Source of the DNA: Polytrichum commune
Taxonomy: Eukaryota > Streptophyta > Polytrichopsida > Polytrichales > Polytrichaceae
Reading direction: 5' to 3'
NCBI GenBank assembly: GCA_950295325.1
Contig: OX485804.1
Location: 1,986,001 to 2,050,000 of the forward strand
Length of the DNA: 64,000 bases
The notes beneath the pieces are model-generated. The model ran no database searches. It worked only from the letters and a program-made list of their open reading frames with translations, and was not told where the DNA came from. How positions within the stretch are numbered: position 1 is the stretch's first letter; each line of letters begins with the position of its first letter. Of this stretch, positions 22,571 through 35,152 are shown piece by piece. Position numbers and translations under genes: made by a program.

Positions 22571-24070
22571 TTTCGATTCCATCATCGATTTAAAATTAAA
22601 AGCAATCCGATATATAGTAAGAACTGGCGTATAATAATTCCTAGCGCATGCATTAATTAATTGAATAATTGGTCTTATAGTGAGCAGAGTCTTTGGGGAG
22701 CACGGGTAGGGTGATGATGAGGATGCTTGGAAGGCGAGGAAGAGGGCCGGAAGGAGGAGTCAAAACAGCATGAGTGGCCATAGTTATTGGTGACCAGCCT
22801 TTGGGCTTAAGTGGCATTGGGCAATGAGTGTCACTCACTTTTGGAGTCACAAGAGTATTGCCTCCCATTTACCTTGCCCATCATTGCCCTGCCCGTCCAC
22901 CTGCCCGCCTGCGTCAAATGTCTTCCAAAATTCACACCTAGTCCATAACACGTATTTAGATTCAAGTTCGACTCACCATGATTTCAAAAAAATTGTGATA
23001 ATTTCGCTTGGCCCCTGTAAGGATCTCTAGCAACTTATGCTCATTATTCCCTCGAAATCACTGGCATCTCAAATCTATAATGGACTCTTACCTACTCTAG
23101 TCATGAACTGTCACGGCATTGAAAACATTTCTTAAGACAAGTGGTAAGCATTATTTCATTATCAAAACATGAAATCACCAAGGCTGTGAGGCCTAAAATT
23201 AAAAAGGAGAATGAGCACAAGCAGACAATCCCAAAAAGGATAAGAGTGCCTAAGAAACATGTATCACTAAATTTAGAATGTAAGGCGCTTTGAATTTTTT
23301 AGCAATCAATTCATGATAGCAAAATTGAAGGCTTATCATTCTTCTTTAGGACATTTGCGGGCAACTTAATACAAGTTTGAGGTCCTTCTGACCCATTGCA
23401 AACAATTCTCTCATAGTCAAGAGGACTTTGGTAGATAGGTTGATGCATCTTCTTCTCGCGCCACCTCTGTCACTGTTATTTTTTATTTTCTTCTTCTTTA
23501 GGTTTTCTTTTTTGACACAAATGAAACAGAACTTGTTCCATTGTGCCAGTGTCCTAATTATACATGCTTATGCAATGTATGTGTACATTTTCTTAAGCAT
23601 GTTATTTGCATATGTTATTCTGGTCATTGATTAGAGGATACCAGTGTTGGCAGTTTTGGTTGCTCTTTAGATAAGTATGACAAGTCAAACTGAAGAAGAG
23701 GTTTATACTTTCACTTGAACAGATGGCACCAGATTTGGTGACCCTGATGAATGTTTGTCCTTAAAACATGCGATACAAGGACTTTAATACGTTACTCTTA
23801 GTACCCAATTTCCAAAATGACTGGGCTTTCATTTGCGCCTTGACTCATCCAACATTATCCATCTTCAGACTTGTCAACAAACATGTCAAATTCAACATAA
23901 CTGCATATATCAGTTATATCAGTTCACAAAATCGATTTGCAACTATGCTTAGAGCATGAGAGTGGTCTCAACATCCAATAGGTGGATGAAGATTGTCAAA
24001 TCCACATATCAAACAACTTACTACACCACAGACACACTACTGGAGAGGAGGCTAAGGAGTTACAAGGACT
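22571..24070. other. Gene-less interval
   Basis: No supported gene. A cytosine-rich stretch lies near 22860-22915. The remainder is AT-rich with short meaningless frames. Confidence 0.4.
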
Positions 24071-25035
24071 CATAACCGGAGAGAGGAGAGTGGATGATGA
24101 GTTATAGGAAGCAACAAGACATCCATTGGTTATGGGTCAACCTACTCAAGCTGGTTATGGGACATAATTGTTTTGCTTATGGACAAAATTGGAGGTTATG
24201 GGTGGGATGCTCTATGCGTGGATAGAAAAACACATGGGAGGTGTTAGAAGTGCTCTCCACTTGGATGAGCAACTAGTCATGTCTCAAAACTTACAACAAC
24301 TCATGCAAATTAGTCATGACTCTTTGGAGCAAAGACTAAAGACCATGTAACTCATGAGAGGAGAGTGGATGACAAGTTGTGGTAAGCAACGAGACAACCA
24401 CCTTACTCAAATTGTTTATGGGACATGACTAGTTTGCTCATGGACAAAACCGGAGGTTATGGATGAAAAAATACTTGCTTATCACAAAGAGTAAATAAAA
24501 ATCCTCATATCTTTTTAAGGATTTTGATATATAACTCCAAAATCTTGGAGGCTTGCCCTCTTCCCTCTGCATTACAATTTGCTTTATAATTGGATTTAAA
24601 ATAAATTACTCTCTTACTATATACGTTCCTAATTTTTTTGTAGTTCCAATGTAGGATTCCTCTTTCTGAGGGCTACAAAAGTTTCATGAACTTGAATGAA
24701 AATGTAACACTTCTCATTGGATTAGATTGCACTATATGTAATTAATATCTAAATTTATGAGAAAGGGAGATGCATACCCGGGTACATAACCAGTGAGAGG
24801 AGAGTGGATGTTGAGTTGCAATTAGCAACAAGACACTCACCTTATTCAAATAATTGTTTATGAGACATAACCGGTCAGCTCATGGGCAAAAACCAGAGGT
24901 CGTGGATGAAATGCTCTATGCATGGATAGAAAAGCACATGGGAGTTGTTGGAAGGGCTCTCCACGTGGATGAGCGACTGATTATAGCTCAAGACTTACAG
25001 CACTCATGCGAATTAGTCATGACTCCTCCGGAATC
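24071..25035 (+). repeat. Three-copy degenerate repeat, ~275 bp unit
   Basis: Units begin CATAACCGG..GAGAGGAGAGTGGATG at about 24071, 24343 and 24783. Units 1 and 3 are full length and share ATGCTCTATGCNTGGATAG, GCTCTCCAC and a TTAGTCATGACTC end. Unit 2 breaks off near 24466 and about 315 bp of unrelated sequence follows. The short frames at 24168 and 24854 are the same repeat read twice and are not a gene pair. Confidence 0.8.
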
Positions 25036-26502
25036 CGGACTGTTCTCTTGCTAGTATGTGAATGAGCACCCATGATGATGCAGCAATAATAAATTGCGTC
25101 CCCTGGCCTGGCCTGGCCTGGCCTGTTGAAAGGATTAACCATTTACTCGCGCGTTCCTCCCCATCTTGCTTTCCAAGATATGAAACATAAACTTGGCCAG
25201 TGGAGCATCCCGCCATGCCTGCAGCCCATTATTCAAAAGTTTTGGATTATGTTGAGTGGATCCTCACGAACTCGCTGAGAAGCCGAGCAGATGTTCATCG
25301 TTACGGGCTTCCCCATCTGTTGTCATTACTACCTATCTATCAATGGAACTAGCTAGGCCACCAGAGCCTCAGCGTCTTGACAGGCCCGCTTCCAATCACA
25401 GGCCAAGGCTTCCAAAAGTGCTACTTATGGTCCTCTAATGTGCATGATAGGGCTAGGCCGGCCAGGCAGGTCGGGGCTGATGAGCTCAAGTGGATTAATA
25501 AAATTATATTTGCCTCTCCAGTGTATTTTCATTATTTGGTTGTACCTGGCCCGGGTCCACAAGATGATGAGTTTGCGGCAGGTCAACCACATCTCCTGAT
25601 TATGGTTCCACGCAAAGCCAGCCTTGGATTATAAGCTGGTACTGTCTGTCTGTGTGTGTGTCTACCTTACTTACAATTACATGCAATAGTGCAGAGTCCC
25701 AAGTGAGATTGAAGCCTCCTTTGGAGTCGTATAAGGTGTCATGATGGTGGCCACAAAAGTGTCCCCCATTGACCAATAACTACACTCTGCCATGAGATGA
25801 TTATCAAGGTTTGAGAATCCAGAGAATTTACGTCTTCCACTCGAGCAGATAACTATAATCCCCCAGTCCCAACGTCACTCACTGCTCCTTCAAATCTCCT
25901 GCAAAAGAACTCGCAGGCCTTAAAAGTGAAGGGAATGAACTTCGGATGGTTTCAGGGTACTCCTGCTTGAGTGATGCACCAGAATGTGCTCAACTAAAAG
26001 GTCAGCCCGGCCAGGTTCAGAGTGGGAGAGCTGCAGTGTCAAGGGCCCAGGGACAAACAGGTGGCCAAGTGTACTCTTGGAATAATTTCTTGAAGATGAC
26101 TTGACAGATAATTTTCTACCTTATTTTCGGTTGAATGTTCCAAGTAGTGTCTGCTGTTTTTCCACAACCAGTCCAAAGTGCTAAACTCAATTTGTGATTG
26201 CAACATATGGGAAACTTAAACGCCAGATAAAGGATCACAAGGATTCTGGTAGATACTATCGACCGTGAAGTCAGACATTTCAAGAAGAATTTGAAGGGTC
26301 ACTCGCAAGAATCATGAATTGCTGAACTTCCATCAAGACATAATATATGTGATGAGAAAGAAATCTTGGGCAACAGAAGAGTTCTCAAATAACAGAACAA
26401 AAGAATTGAGGAGCCAGACAGGAGAAAATAGAAGATGACAAAATCTGGAAATTTCCATACGATGTCGGGGGATAATGGATACTTCTTTTTATTCTAAGAG
26501 CT
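25036..26502. other. Gene-less interval, 3' flank of the HSFB gene
   Basis: No other supported gene. It contains a short (GGCCT)4 run near 25101-25123. The right side lies just downstream of the HSFB stop codon (26503-26505 on the - strand) and must hold its 3' untranslated region and poly(A) site, which I cannot place. Confidence 0.45.
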
Positions 26503-29500
26503 TCAATTGAAGACTCGCTCATTGCGAGTGGCACTAATCCGAAGCCACGGTGCCTCCACAGACGGGTCGCGGCTTGGTCGCAGCTCTAAACCTAGCTCTG
26601 TCTTCATACACTTTGAACCTGCAGCAGGCACGCCGGGTCCTACTCTCTGCAAAACTGGGTTGCTATTTTTTACATGGTTTGTTCGTTGAGCTGCTTCAAC
26701 ACTGGTAGTGGTGGTAGTGGTAGTACTAGCTGTCTCCACCACTGATGGACCACCATTTCCGTTCGCCGGCCTAGTACCTGGGCTTAAATTTCCTCTTTGG
26801 CTCATGAGCTCCGCATCCACGCTGGCCATAAACCGAGTATGGTTTACCCTCTGGATCTCACTCTCATCAGGTCCCCATGAGTTGGCTCGCGGCCGTTTTT
26901 GGCCCACTTCCGAAGTCCCCGTCTCTTGCGACGAAATATTATTTGAAGATGCAGCCCCCTGGCAGCTCGGGTTACCGGCCAGAGTACTTATCCCCTTCCC
27001 GTGCAATGAAAACCCAAACAGTTTGGGCGCGGCTTTCGACTCGGTCTGAACAGCTTGGGTAGCGGCTTTTTGCGAATTACTTATACTGCTTGACGCCATT
27101 TCACGGAGCTTCCCATCGAGAAAGGAGAGAGTGGACGCTTTCGGGGTGGCCGAATCCGACCGGTGGTGTGCGGCCGAGTCCAACCGATGGTGGGCAGAGG
27201 AGCTACTCACATGTTGTTGTTGTTGTTGTTGTTGCCGGTTGAGGAGGCCCATGCAAGCTGACTCTACGGAAGGCGGCCGTAGCGGCCCGCACACCGAGCC
27301 GCCCGGGTCCTTCTTCGTGAGCACTTGCAGGGACAGCTCCCGGATCTCCGACCGCCGGGCCGCCGCCTCGATCTGCTCGGAAATCGAGTCAGTAAATTTC
27401 TGGTCGGTCAAGCTGTTGGGACCTCGTAACCTGCACACAAAACCCACATCCCAAGTAAGCTCAAAAATTCGTACAATAAATGGAGTCAACTGATGACATC
27501 AAGTTCCCTCCTCTCAACCACTGCTTACGACACCAACACCAGATTCAGACACGTCTTCACAAACTTCTACTGGGACCAACAAACACCATTCCATTGATCA
27601 TGCTCAACAATTTAGTTTCTTGGGCTTCTTGTTCAACAACTATACAGTACAACTGATTCACAATACCCTTGAGTCTTGACAGACATCGGACATTATAGCT
27701 TCACAAAAACAAGCGATGCAATAAACCACCAAACTGAGAAATTGATCCATGTGGCATATAAACCCTCCAAGACGTTTCTGACATTGGCAAGCTGGAATTT
27801 TCTGATTACCAACAATTTGCAATGACAAATCACCCTAAACCTCAGTGTTCATGGCACAGAATTCAAGAAATGATGTCAGGGTTAGGCATTCATCATCCCA
27901 ATATAATGAATGCATGCATGCATGCTCAGTCATGGCCACACATGAGCAGTTGATACATATTTCTTATTTACATGCAAAAAATGTGGAGGCAAGATTGTGA
28001 TAGCAGGGGATTTGTGGGATCTAAATCTCAAGTGCGGACCTGCTCAAGGGGCCCAGCTGATCTTGCAATGAGACCTTGGACTGTTGCTGGAGGATCACCA
28101 CAATGTCATCATACAGCCTTCGGAGACGAGAAAGCTCCAGCAATAGCATGCGATTGTCCCGCCGCAAGCGCTCATTTTCATCCGACATGAGCACCGAAGC
28201 ACAGGATTGGGGCTGCAGAATGGTGGTCCTGGGGGACGACAGAGGGGACGAAAATGGCGACCAAGCTTGGTCCTCACCCGAGTTGGTGGGCGAGATGGAC
28301 TGGCTCCCTGGGGCGTCGGAGGCATTGCCTGACCCAGGTTGCGAGGATTTTCTTCGGTGAATCTCACACAGCAAATGCTTCTCACCACGACGGAAGAACT
28401 CGTTGGCGAATTCCCACCGATCTGGCACTATTTTCCGAAACCCCTGCAAAAACCAACCCACATTTGCTGCCAGGGTTAGTGCGTGAGATCACAATGTGTA
28501 GCTGGTATCCATTTTGTTACATGGTTTTGGAAGACCAGGATGTTATGGTTGAGGACACAGGGGTTGACATGAAAATTGGCAATTGTACTGCCATGTCTCT
28601 TTTCCTTCATGAATGTGAAAAAAACTTCTTTGTTTTGAAGGTCATCGTCAACAATCTTGTCACTGTATTGTTGATGATGGAAGAGCATACATAGAGAAAG
28701 GCGGGTGATATAGTATTCGGTCTGGCCCTCTCAGATCACACGATGGATCAAAAGCCCTGCGTCCTCCATCCATTGATGGTGCCCCACAGTAAGTTAACCT
28801 TCGGGAGGGAGGGATGTCCGCTAGAACCTGGGCTGATAGCTGGAGCCATGCGATTACACCAGAGACATGGTCACCCGCTGTAAATAGACAAACTGTACCG
28901 ATCCGTAACCAAAAGTTAAGAATTCCAGTACTTCGTGTGTAACTGTATCTCTCTCTCTCGGACAGTGTGCTCCATTCGTGGGCCCTACACCATAATGCTC
29001 ATTTAAGACAGGCGATCAGGATTTCGTTGGAAAAGATCATTCTTGTCTCCCGGTTCAACAGTCCAACCTGGAGGTCCTGAAGAGCGAGCATTGAACCATC
29101 TCGGTGAAACTCTCGAACTTGGCTAACCAAATTTGACACTTTTTCAAGTTGGCAAGGTTCTACATTCCCGGCGTAAACTGTCAAACACAGTCTTAGGTTA
29201 TTGTCAGATAATATCTTCAAGTCTACGAACGAAGAAAAGGGCTGCATTTGCATGCCCCAACGAAGTATCCCCTTTACCCGCGATCTGAAGGAGTCTGCAA
29301 TTGTTTACCTTTCACGATTTTTGAGAGGACTATTGCGGACTCAGATGAACCAGCCAACCAAACCTACCTGCCAGACACACTTGCATGGGCAGTGCCTGCC
29401 CACAAGTGCAAGCAACTCTTCACCCTCAAGGTATGGGGAAGAACACTCCAATGCACCACCAGAACATCAAAACCCTTTTTCGTGATCATTCTTATTAAGT

Positions 29501-30169
29501 TTTCATCAACTGAGTCAGCTTCGACGGCACAACTTCGGAGAGCATTGAACCAAGTTTGTCTCCAATGCCCCTTGACGGTCCAATTACGTGCAAAAGCTTG
29601 GTCTAGGCATAGTGGAGTGCCCCACAGCTGAGCTCGGTGCATTCATTGGGTTGGAGGGAGGTTCATGTCAAATCATGTGCACACATCTCATCTCATGTAC
29701 CTTAATGCTCTTGGAGGCGTAGAATTGTTCCAGCACTGTCAGATTCCATCGGCAACAGATACAGACCTGTTATCCATAATTTGGGGCAGCAAGGGTTTCT
29801 TGAGAAGCGTGCCTTTATATACTATGTTGATTGGGGAAGGTTTGTTAAGTATAATGTCTCGGGAGAGGGGGACTTTGTTGGTTGGTTTGCATGCAGGGAG
29901 GGACTTACATAGGTGTTGAGCTGGCGGACGAAGCTTGAGAAGTTGTTGTGCTTGAAGTAATTGGGGAGCAAGTCGCGGGCGAACTCCGGTGGTCGCCACA
30001 CCACGAAGGTGGTCTCGTCCTCACCCCACGACACAATCTCATCGGTGGCTGGGTCATCCACCAAATGGTAGGTCTTGGTCAGGAACGGTGCCGGGACACT
30101 CCGATGGCAATCGTATGTCAACAAGCTCCCCCCCTGATCTGTACAGGTCGTCTCGAAAGACAGCGACAT
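26503..30169 (-). CDS. Class B heat stress transcription factor, three exons
   Basis: The protein would bind heat shock elements in the nucleus, and class B members usually act as repressors. Exons on the - strand read as 30169-29909, 28443-28040 and 27430-26503. Phases agree and 530 residues result. The DNA-binding domain (about 28-119) is strongly conserved: [37 protein letters not shown] and [20 protein letters not shown]. Intron 1 falls right after NTY, the usual plant HSF position. A compact heptad region (HR-A/B, about 172-212) has no class A insertion. LFGF at 359-362 sits where class B proteins carry LFGV, with KRPR (400-403) as a likely nuclear signal. A 7-Gln run (288-294) and a Thr run near 456-462 are low complexity. 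The DNA-binding domain resembles HSFB4 most, from memory. An in-frame ATG 12 codons upstream (30205) is an alternative start. Confidence 0.92.
27431..28039 (-). other. HSFB intron 2
   Basis: The donor GTCCGC at 28039-28034 is weak; the acceptor GTGTGCAG is normal. The phase (AG|G) fits exactly. If the intron is retained, translation stops a few codons later (TAG at about 28021-28023), giving a ~226-residue form with the DNA-binding and heptad regions but no LFGF motif or nuclear signal. Confidence 0.75.
28444..29908 (-). other. HSFB intron 1, 1,465 bp
   Basis: Donor GTAAGT, acceptor TTTTTGCAG, placed after codon 87 inside the DNA-binding domain. No repeat or nested gene is evident. The frames on both strands inside it have no recognisable content. 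Confidence 0.85.
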
Positions 30170-30273
30170 ACCTAACCCTCTCCACCTGCAATTCTCCTCA
30201 ACCAAAACGCTCGAGCCACCTTCACCACCGCCACCACCTTCTTCCTCCGCAAACCTTAACCCTCCCCTCCTAA

Positions 30274-30281
30274 CTTATATA
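30274..30281 (-). promoter_or_regulatory. Probable TATA box of the HSFB gene
   Basis: On the - strand the bases read TATATAAG, 69 bases upstream of the first ATG (30205) and 105 upstream of the preferred ATG (30169). That spacing allows a short 5' leader. I saw no clear alternating nGAAn heat shock element nearby. Confidence 0.5.
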
Positions 30282-30774
30282 TCTGTGAGCTCACCGAATC
30301 AATCTTAACATGAGCACCCCTTTCCGATCTATAGCTGATCTACTGGCTGACATGGTCTGCAGCTCCTGTCATGGAACTCCTCATATATGGAGGGCCTTAA
30401 TCCCTATGACGCAAGCTTAACCCTATGAGGAGGAGGATGGCTGCAGGAGGATGTTGTGGAGCCTCAGCTGCTCCATCCACGGTGCGCATGAAGCCGGCTT
30501 GGGAGGCAGCGCCCAATGTTGCACGCCACAGCTAACTTGCCTACCACAACATCAAGAAGAAGAAGAAGCAAGCTTGCAGACAGCAGGTTGGCCACCGAGG
30601 TTCCGCAATGCAGCAGGATATGGTGGTGTTGAGCTAATCTCATCCAGACACCAAAAGGCTTGCTGCTGCCTGCACCGCCCCTCACGCATTCACTATGAGG
30701 TCATCGACTTCAAATGAGCAGCCCAAGTTGGTCCAACACGCAGGGCACAGGATGCATGTACCAATTCCGGTCAC

Positions 30775-30905
30775 TCTCTTCTTCCTCCTCCTCTTCCTCT
30801 TCTTCTTCGTCGTCTTCTTCTTCCTCTCACCTTCACTCTCACTCTCACTCTCTCGCTCTCTCTCTTTGTCTTTCTCTTTCTCTCCCTCCCCCTCGCCTTC
30901 CCTCT
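30775..30905. repeat. CT-rich tract (GA-rich on HSFB sense strand)
   Basis: About 130 bases are almost purely C and T, with TCC, TTC and (CT)n segments. It lies ~500-600 bp upstream of the HSFB TATA box. GA/CT tracts are common in plant promoters, so it may have a regulatory role, but this is inference. The serine-rich frame across it is a composition artefact. Confidence 0.7.
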
Positions 30906-33472
30906 ACTGCAACAGGTGAGAGGTGCACCCAGCTGCTGGTGCCATCATCCCCGGCCACAATGCAGCAACAGCACCAATACCCAAAGCCTTGCTTTCTTGC
31001 TGCAGCTCCACCTTCCAGCGCTTGCAGGTGAGTTAGCCAAGGGCTCAAAGAAGGATCACAGGGAGGAGTACCATAATCCTCAAGTCTACAACCGAGAGCG
31101 ACCAGGTGCTACAACGAACATCATCACCAAGAACCTGCCTGGCTAACGCTGTACCCATCAGCAGCAGCAGCTCCTCATGTGAGCTCGCACTCCCGCACGC
31201 CCTGATTTATGGCACCACTATCACCATCACCACGAAGCTCATCAACTCCTCACCAGTGATCGCCACCCCCAAGTTTCATAATCCTCCTCCTCTCCTCATC
31301 ATTCATACTGCCTTCCCTTCCAGCCCTCAAGAGCGCAATGTTTGGTACCTCGGGGAGGGGGGGGGGGGGGTGAGGTGCGCATTCAGCACTTCCCCTACCG
31401 TGGCTATGGAAGTATCTGTTTCTGGCTTCCTGCAAGGAAGGAGGATTGGGCCAGGAAGCTTTTTGTTGCGCCAGGAGGTAGGCTGAGTTTACTCTTCTTC
31501 TTCCATGGCACAAGCCACAAGGTGGCTTCTTGGCCTAGCTAGTAACCCAGCTAGCCCTCCGCTGCCGCAGCCCTAGGCAGAGCGACCAAAAAGGAGGCCT
31601 TGCTGCGGCAGAGCTCATGAGTGGGGGTCACAGACACCATTAAAGCACCCCTCCCCACCCATTAACTGGCAAAAGGTGAGGGTGGGTTTACATTAGGGCC
31701 CCGCAGCTCTAACCAGCCCATGGAGGCCCACAACCCACCCCTCGCCTGGGTTTGTATAATCATTAATTTTAGGGTCCGAGCCCAACAAACTGGAGGCCCA
31801 AAACATCCCCTAATTAACGTGGGGTGGGTGTACATGAAGGTCTACGCCCAAAACAATCAACAAGGCTTAGGGTGGGTTCATCGTTAGGGTCCAAGAATGA
31901 ACAAACCAAACCAAAATTTAAACAACCTGCCACCTTATTGGCCAAGGGAATCTTTTGGGTCCAAGGAGTTTACAGTAGAACCTCAGTCCAAAGTATGAGA
32001 AAATGAAGTGGCGCTACTGTGGTATCACTTTGGACCCCCAAATCTTCTTGGCCCAACTCCACAAAGTAGCAATTCATTGAATTTGAGAAATCAATGCAAA
32101 CATGCTCTTAGTGGACCTTATTTCTGGACTGAAGATTGGACCTTACTTTGGGAGGTTGAAGATCGGTTTCTCTGATAAGTAAACATTGGAGATTGCTCAA
32201 TTTTTATAGAGAAATGATGTCACGTTAGTGCCACTCCATTTTCTCACACATTTGGACCATAACCCTCGTGTAAACTCCTCACATCCAATCTCTTAACCTC
32301 CACTACTAGGAGTGCTCAATTTTGGAGTTCCTTTGGTCTTGGACCCGTAGTGTAAATCCGCCTTAATAAAATGACAACAAGCTTTCCGCCCTCGATGAGT
32401 CCAACCACTTTCCACCTCCCCTAAAAACCTACTTGTACAGAAATACTCACAGGACCTGGATCACAAAGCTTGCCTCCTGTGTCGCACTCTCGTCCATTGG
32501 ATCGCAGAGCCAGGCCCTCCCACCGTCAGATCGGACCGGATCAGCTGTGACAAATTATTAAAAAATAAAAATAAAAACCCGTCTTGTCACGGGCAGAGGG
32601 AAAGAAGGAAGGTAAAGGGAAAGTCGGTGGAGCGGAGCAGGGCAGGGCAAGGCAAGGGCAGGGCAGAGGGGTAGGAGCTGGGGGACGGTCTGGAGTGAGA
32701 TTTTGGTTTGTTTTATTAGGGCCGGGCTGAGAGAAGACGCAATAGGAGGAGTCACTCGATCATCACTCAGCCTGCTGGGCGTCCAAGAAGGAGAAAATTA
32801 ATCAATCCCCGCATCTTATCATTGCTAATGAGTGGCGGCAACCTTTTATATGGTTTTCCTCGAAGCACAGGCTGCTGCGCCCCGGCTCAGCCTGCTGCTG
32901 TGCGAGGAGTCATTGGCTTTCCCAGGAGAATACACTTAAAAAAAAAGCCCTAATGAATGAAACCGTTCAGCGGGTCACGTTGGGCCCCAGGAATCATTCC
33001 ATGAGTGGAGTATGGGCCGCGTGATATATGAGGTGCTGCTCTAGAAACTGTGATCTGGAAGGTCGAGTTTTCATTGCCTTTATGTTTAAGTTACTAAGGT
33101 ACCCATCTTATCTTCCAGGAGGCCTCGTGCGTGAATGGTGAACCCATGCCACCACCTCTTTGAGTGTTACTACGGTGGAAGACTTGCGATGTGATTGACT
33201 TTGGCAAAACGGCTTTGGAGTCTCCGTAACTTTACATCAATTACTGAGTGTTATGTTATATATACCTAGTCCGGAATCCTCCCTCCTGCGCGCAGGCGGC
33301 CTGACCTTGCTTGCACTGTGGGCATGCCCTCGCCTCGATCGAACCATCAAAGTACAGAGAGAGGGGAGGAAAGGTAAGTAAAGTAAGTGCCGCTGATGGA
33401 TGGATTTCGAGGCGGTTGACAAGTCAGCACACTAGCTAGGTCATGTGTTCAAACCTGACTGGCACGGCCCTC
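30906..33472. other. Gene-less interval upstream of HSFB
   Basis: No supported gene. It contains a G run at about 31356-31370, CCACCC-rich sequence near 31640-31740 and a GGGCAGGGCAAGG-type purine tract near 32635-32670. Around 32870-32910 the sequence can form a GC-rich hairpin (GCACAGGCTG with CAGCCTG..CTGTGC). The stretch could include distal HSFB promoter. Confidence 0.4.
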
Positions 33473-33671
33473 AAGGCTGGCAAAATTGCATGTCCTGTTT
33501 CGATATCCCAAAACTCGATCCCTGCTTCAGAATGAAATTTACACGGGTGCTAGTGCGTACCCACTTTCCAAGGTGGGCAAATATCCCTCGATGCAAAGTA
33601 ATACACGACGACAATGATAACTTACAAGTCATTGAGTTTGGTTAAAGACTGCATGCCAAACAATGGATGGG

Positions 33672-33890
33672 GAGAACCGACCACTAGTTACAGATGATCC
33701 AGTTGAGTTTGAGAAATAACCGATTCAAGTTCAAGACTTGAGGAAAAATGCCGATCATTTGAAAGGAATCTATGGAATATACCTCAAATTAGTTAAGAAA
33801 ACCCGAAAGATCCCAACATGTAAATCGATGGACTTCGAAACACTAGGATTTTTACTGATTATGCCCAAAAATCTACCCAGACAGTGATGC
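33672..33890 (+). repeat. R3 dispersed repeat, copy 2 of 4
   Basis: It matches the 20724-20942 copy over its whole length (GAGAACCGACC start; GTTCAAGTTCAAGACTT and GAAACACTAGGAT inside). It has the same TAA position near the middle, so the ancestral copy probably already carried it. Confidence 0.75.
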
Positions 33891-34278
33891 CATGTCCAAA
33901 ATTGACGAGGAAGGCAAGTTGCTTGGCTTTAAGCTGGCTGGCACAGTGATTTTTAATCCAGCTATGCGCTGGTGATTTGTGATTTTAAAACTGGAATATC
34001 GGAATATTCCGTGCCTATTCCATGGTTTTTGTGTGAATGAAGCAGTCAGATATGTACCTAAAATTTGGATGGAACTCTATATTATCAGCCATATGTGGCT
34101 TCATCACTCCAATACTTGTAGCCAATCCTCCTCTCTTCAAAACTTGAAATGAAATCACTGGGCTGGCAACTTGCAAGGATACATATTCTGTTTCGATATC
34201 CCAAAACACAATCTCTTCTTCAGAATTAATTTATGAGCAGGGGAGACCCATTTTCCGAGGTGGGTGATTACGCTAATA

Positions 34279-34315
34279 CATCATCATCATCATCATCATC
34301 ATAATAATAATAATA
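34279..34315. repeat. (CAT)n then (AAT)n microsatellite
   Basis: A trinucleotide run changes from CAT to AAT units within 37 bases. A 21-base C run lies further on at 34677-34697. Confidence 0.9.
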
Positions 34316-35152
34316 CTTCCAATTAAAGTTGCTAGACATGCCGAATCTGAAATTGAAGAGGAAGGCCAGTCGCTTGGCCTGGGGTGCAGATCCTGGCTCA
34401 TCAACACTCGAAAATCTGGAAACTGTTCTGTAGTGGCACCCATAACTGCATCTTGAGTGGCCATAATTTTTCTCCCCAATAAGTAACTTTGCATTATTAA
34501 ATTGCTCAAAACCCGCGTTAAGATCGCTGGGGGAGGTGGACACTGGAAACTCCCTTCCCCGCCCCTGGCTACGTACAGCAACGGCCTTCGTATTGATTGC
34601 ACGAAGCCTGTGCTCTCATATTAAGATCAGTATCTAGTGAGCTTGTGAAAGCTTAATATATATGAGCTGAATTACTCCCCCCCCCCCCCCCCCCCCCTTG
34701 ATGACACGTGATCCCAGATTTCCGCTGAGGCACTTTCTGTGGGGAAACATTGCAGAAATGCTGTCTTGTTATTCCAGTATTAAATTACCAGCGAGAGCGC
34801 TCTATTTCATCTTTGCTAGTGTCGGAATGTAATTGTGATATAAATGTGAATTAGTGTGGCTCACACAATCTATATACAACAAAGCTTGTGGTGGTGGTGA
34901 TGAAGCCATCACCTCACCATTCCCACTACTCCTCGCGGTGAGCTTGCGGTTCGCCATCTTTCATGTGAACGTTTATATTATTAAAAAAATAAAGTCACAT
35001 ATCAAAGATTATGAAAAAAATACAGCATGTGACCAAAAAAAAAACAAAAAAAAACAAAAGAAAAAGAAAAGAAAAAAGGAAGGCTCTCTTGGGTGCACCC
35101 AATGGAACCTCATAACCCCGAGAAGGGTGAGCGACCTAAGCATGAGTAACTA

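Larger units (their letters stand above)
33473..34400 (+). repeat. Direct repeat pair, units ~700 bp apart
   Basis: GTTTCGATATCCCAAAAC, CTTCAGAAT and a CCCA(C/T)TTTCC.AGGTGGG block occur at about 33498-33575 and again at 34190-34265. A following GA.GAGGAAGGC.AGT.GCTTGGC block occurs at 33905 and 34357. An R3 repeat copy lies between the two units. Confidence 0.7.

Noticed and set aside
28021-28461. Separate single-exon gene encoding a heptad-repeat protein
   Set aside because: It is exon 2 of the HSFB gene; boundaries and phases join it to the DNA-binding exon and the LFGF exon.
30695-31048. Serine-rich and arginine-rich frames
   Set aside because: They are translations of the CT-rich tract on the two strands.
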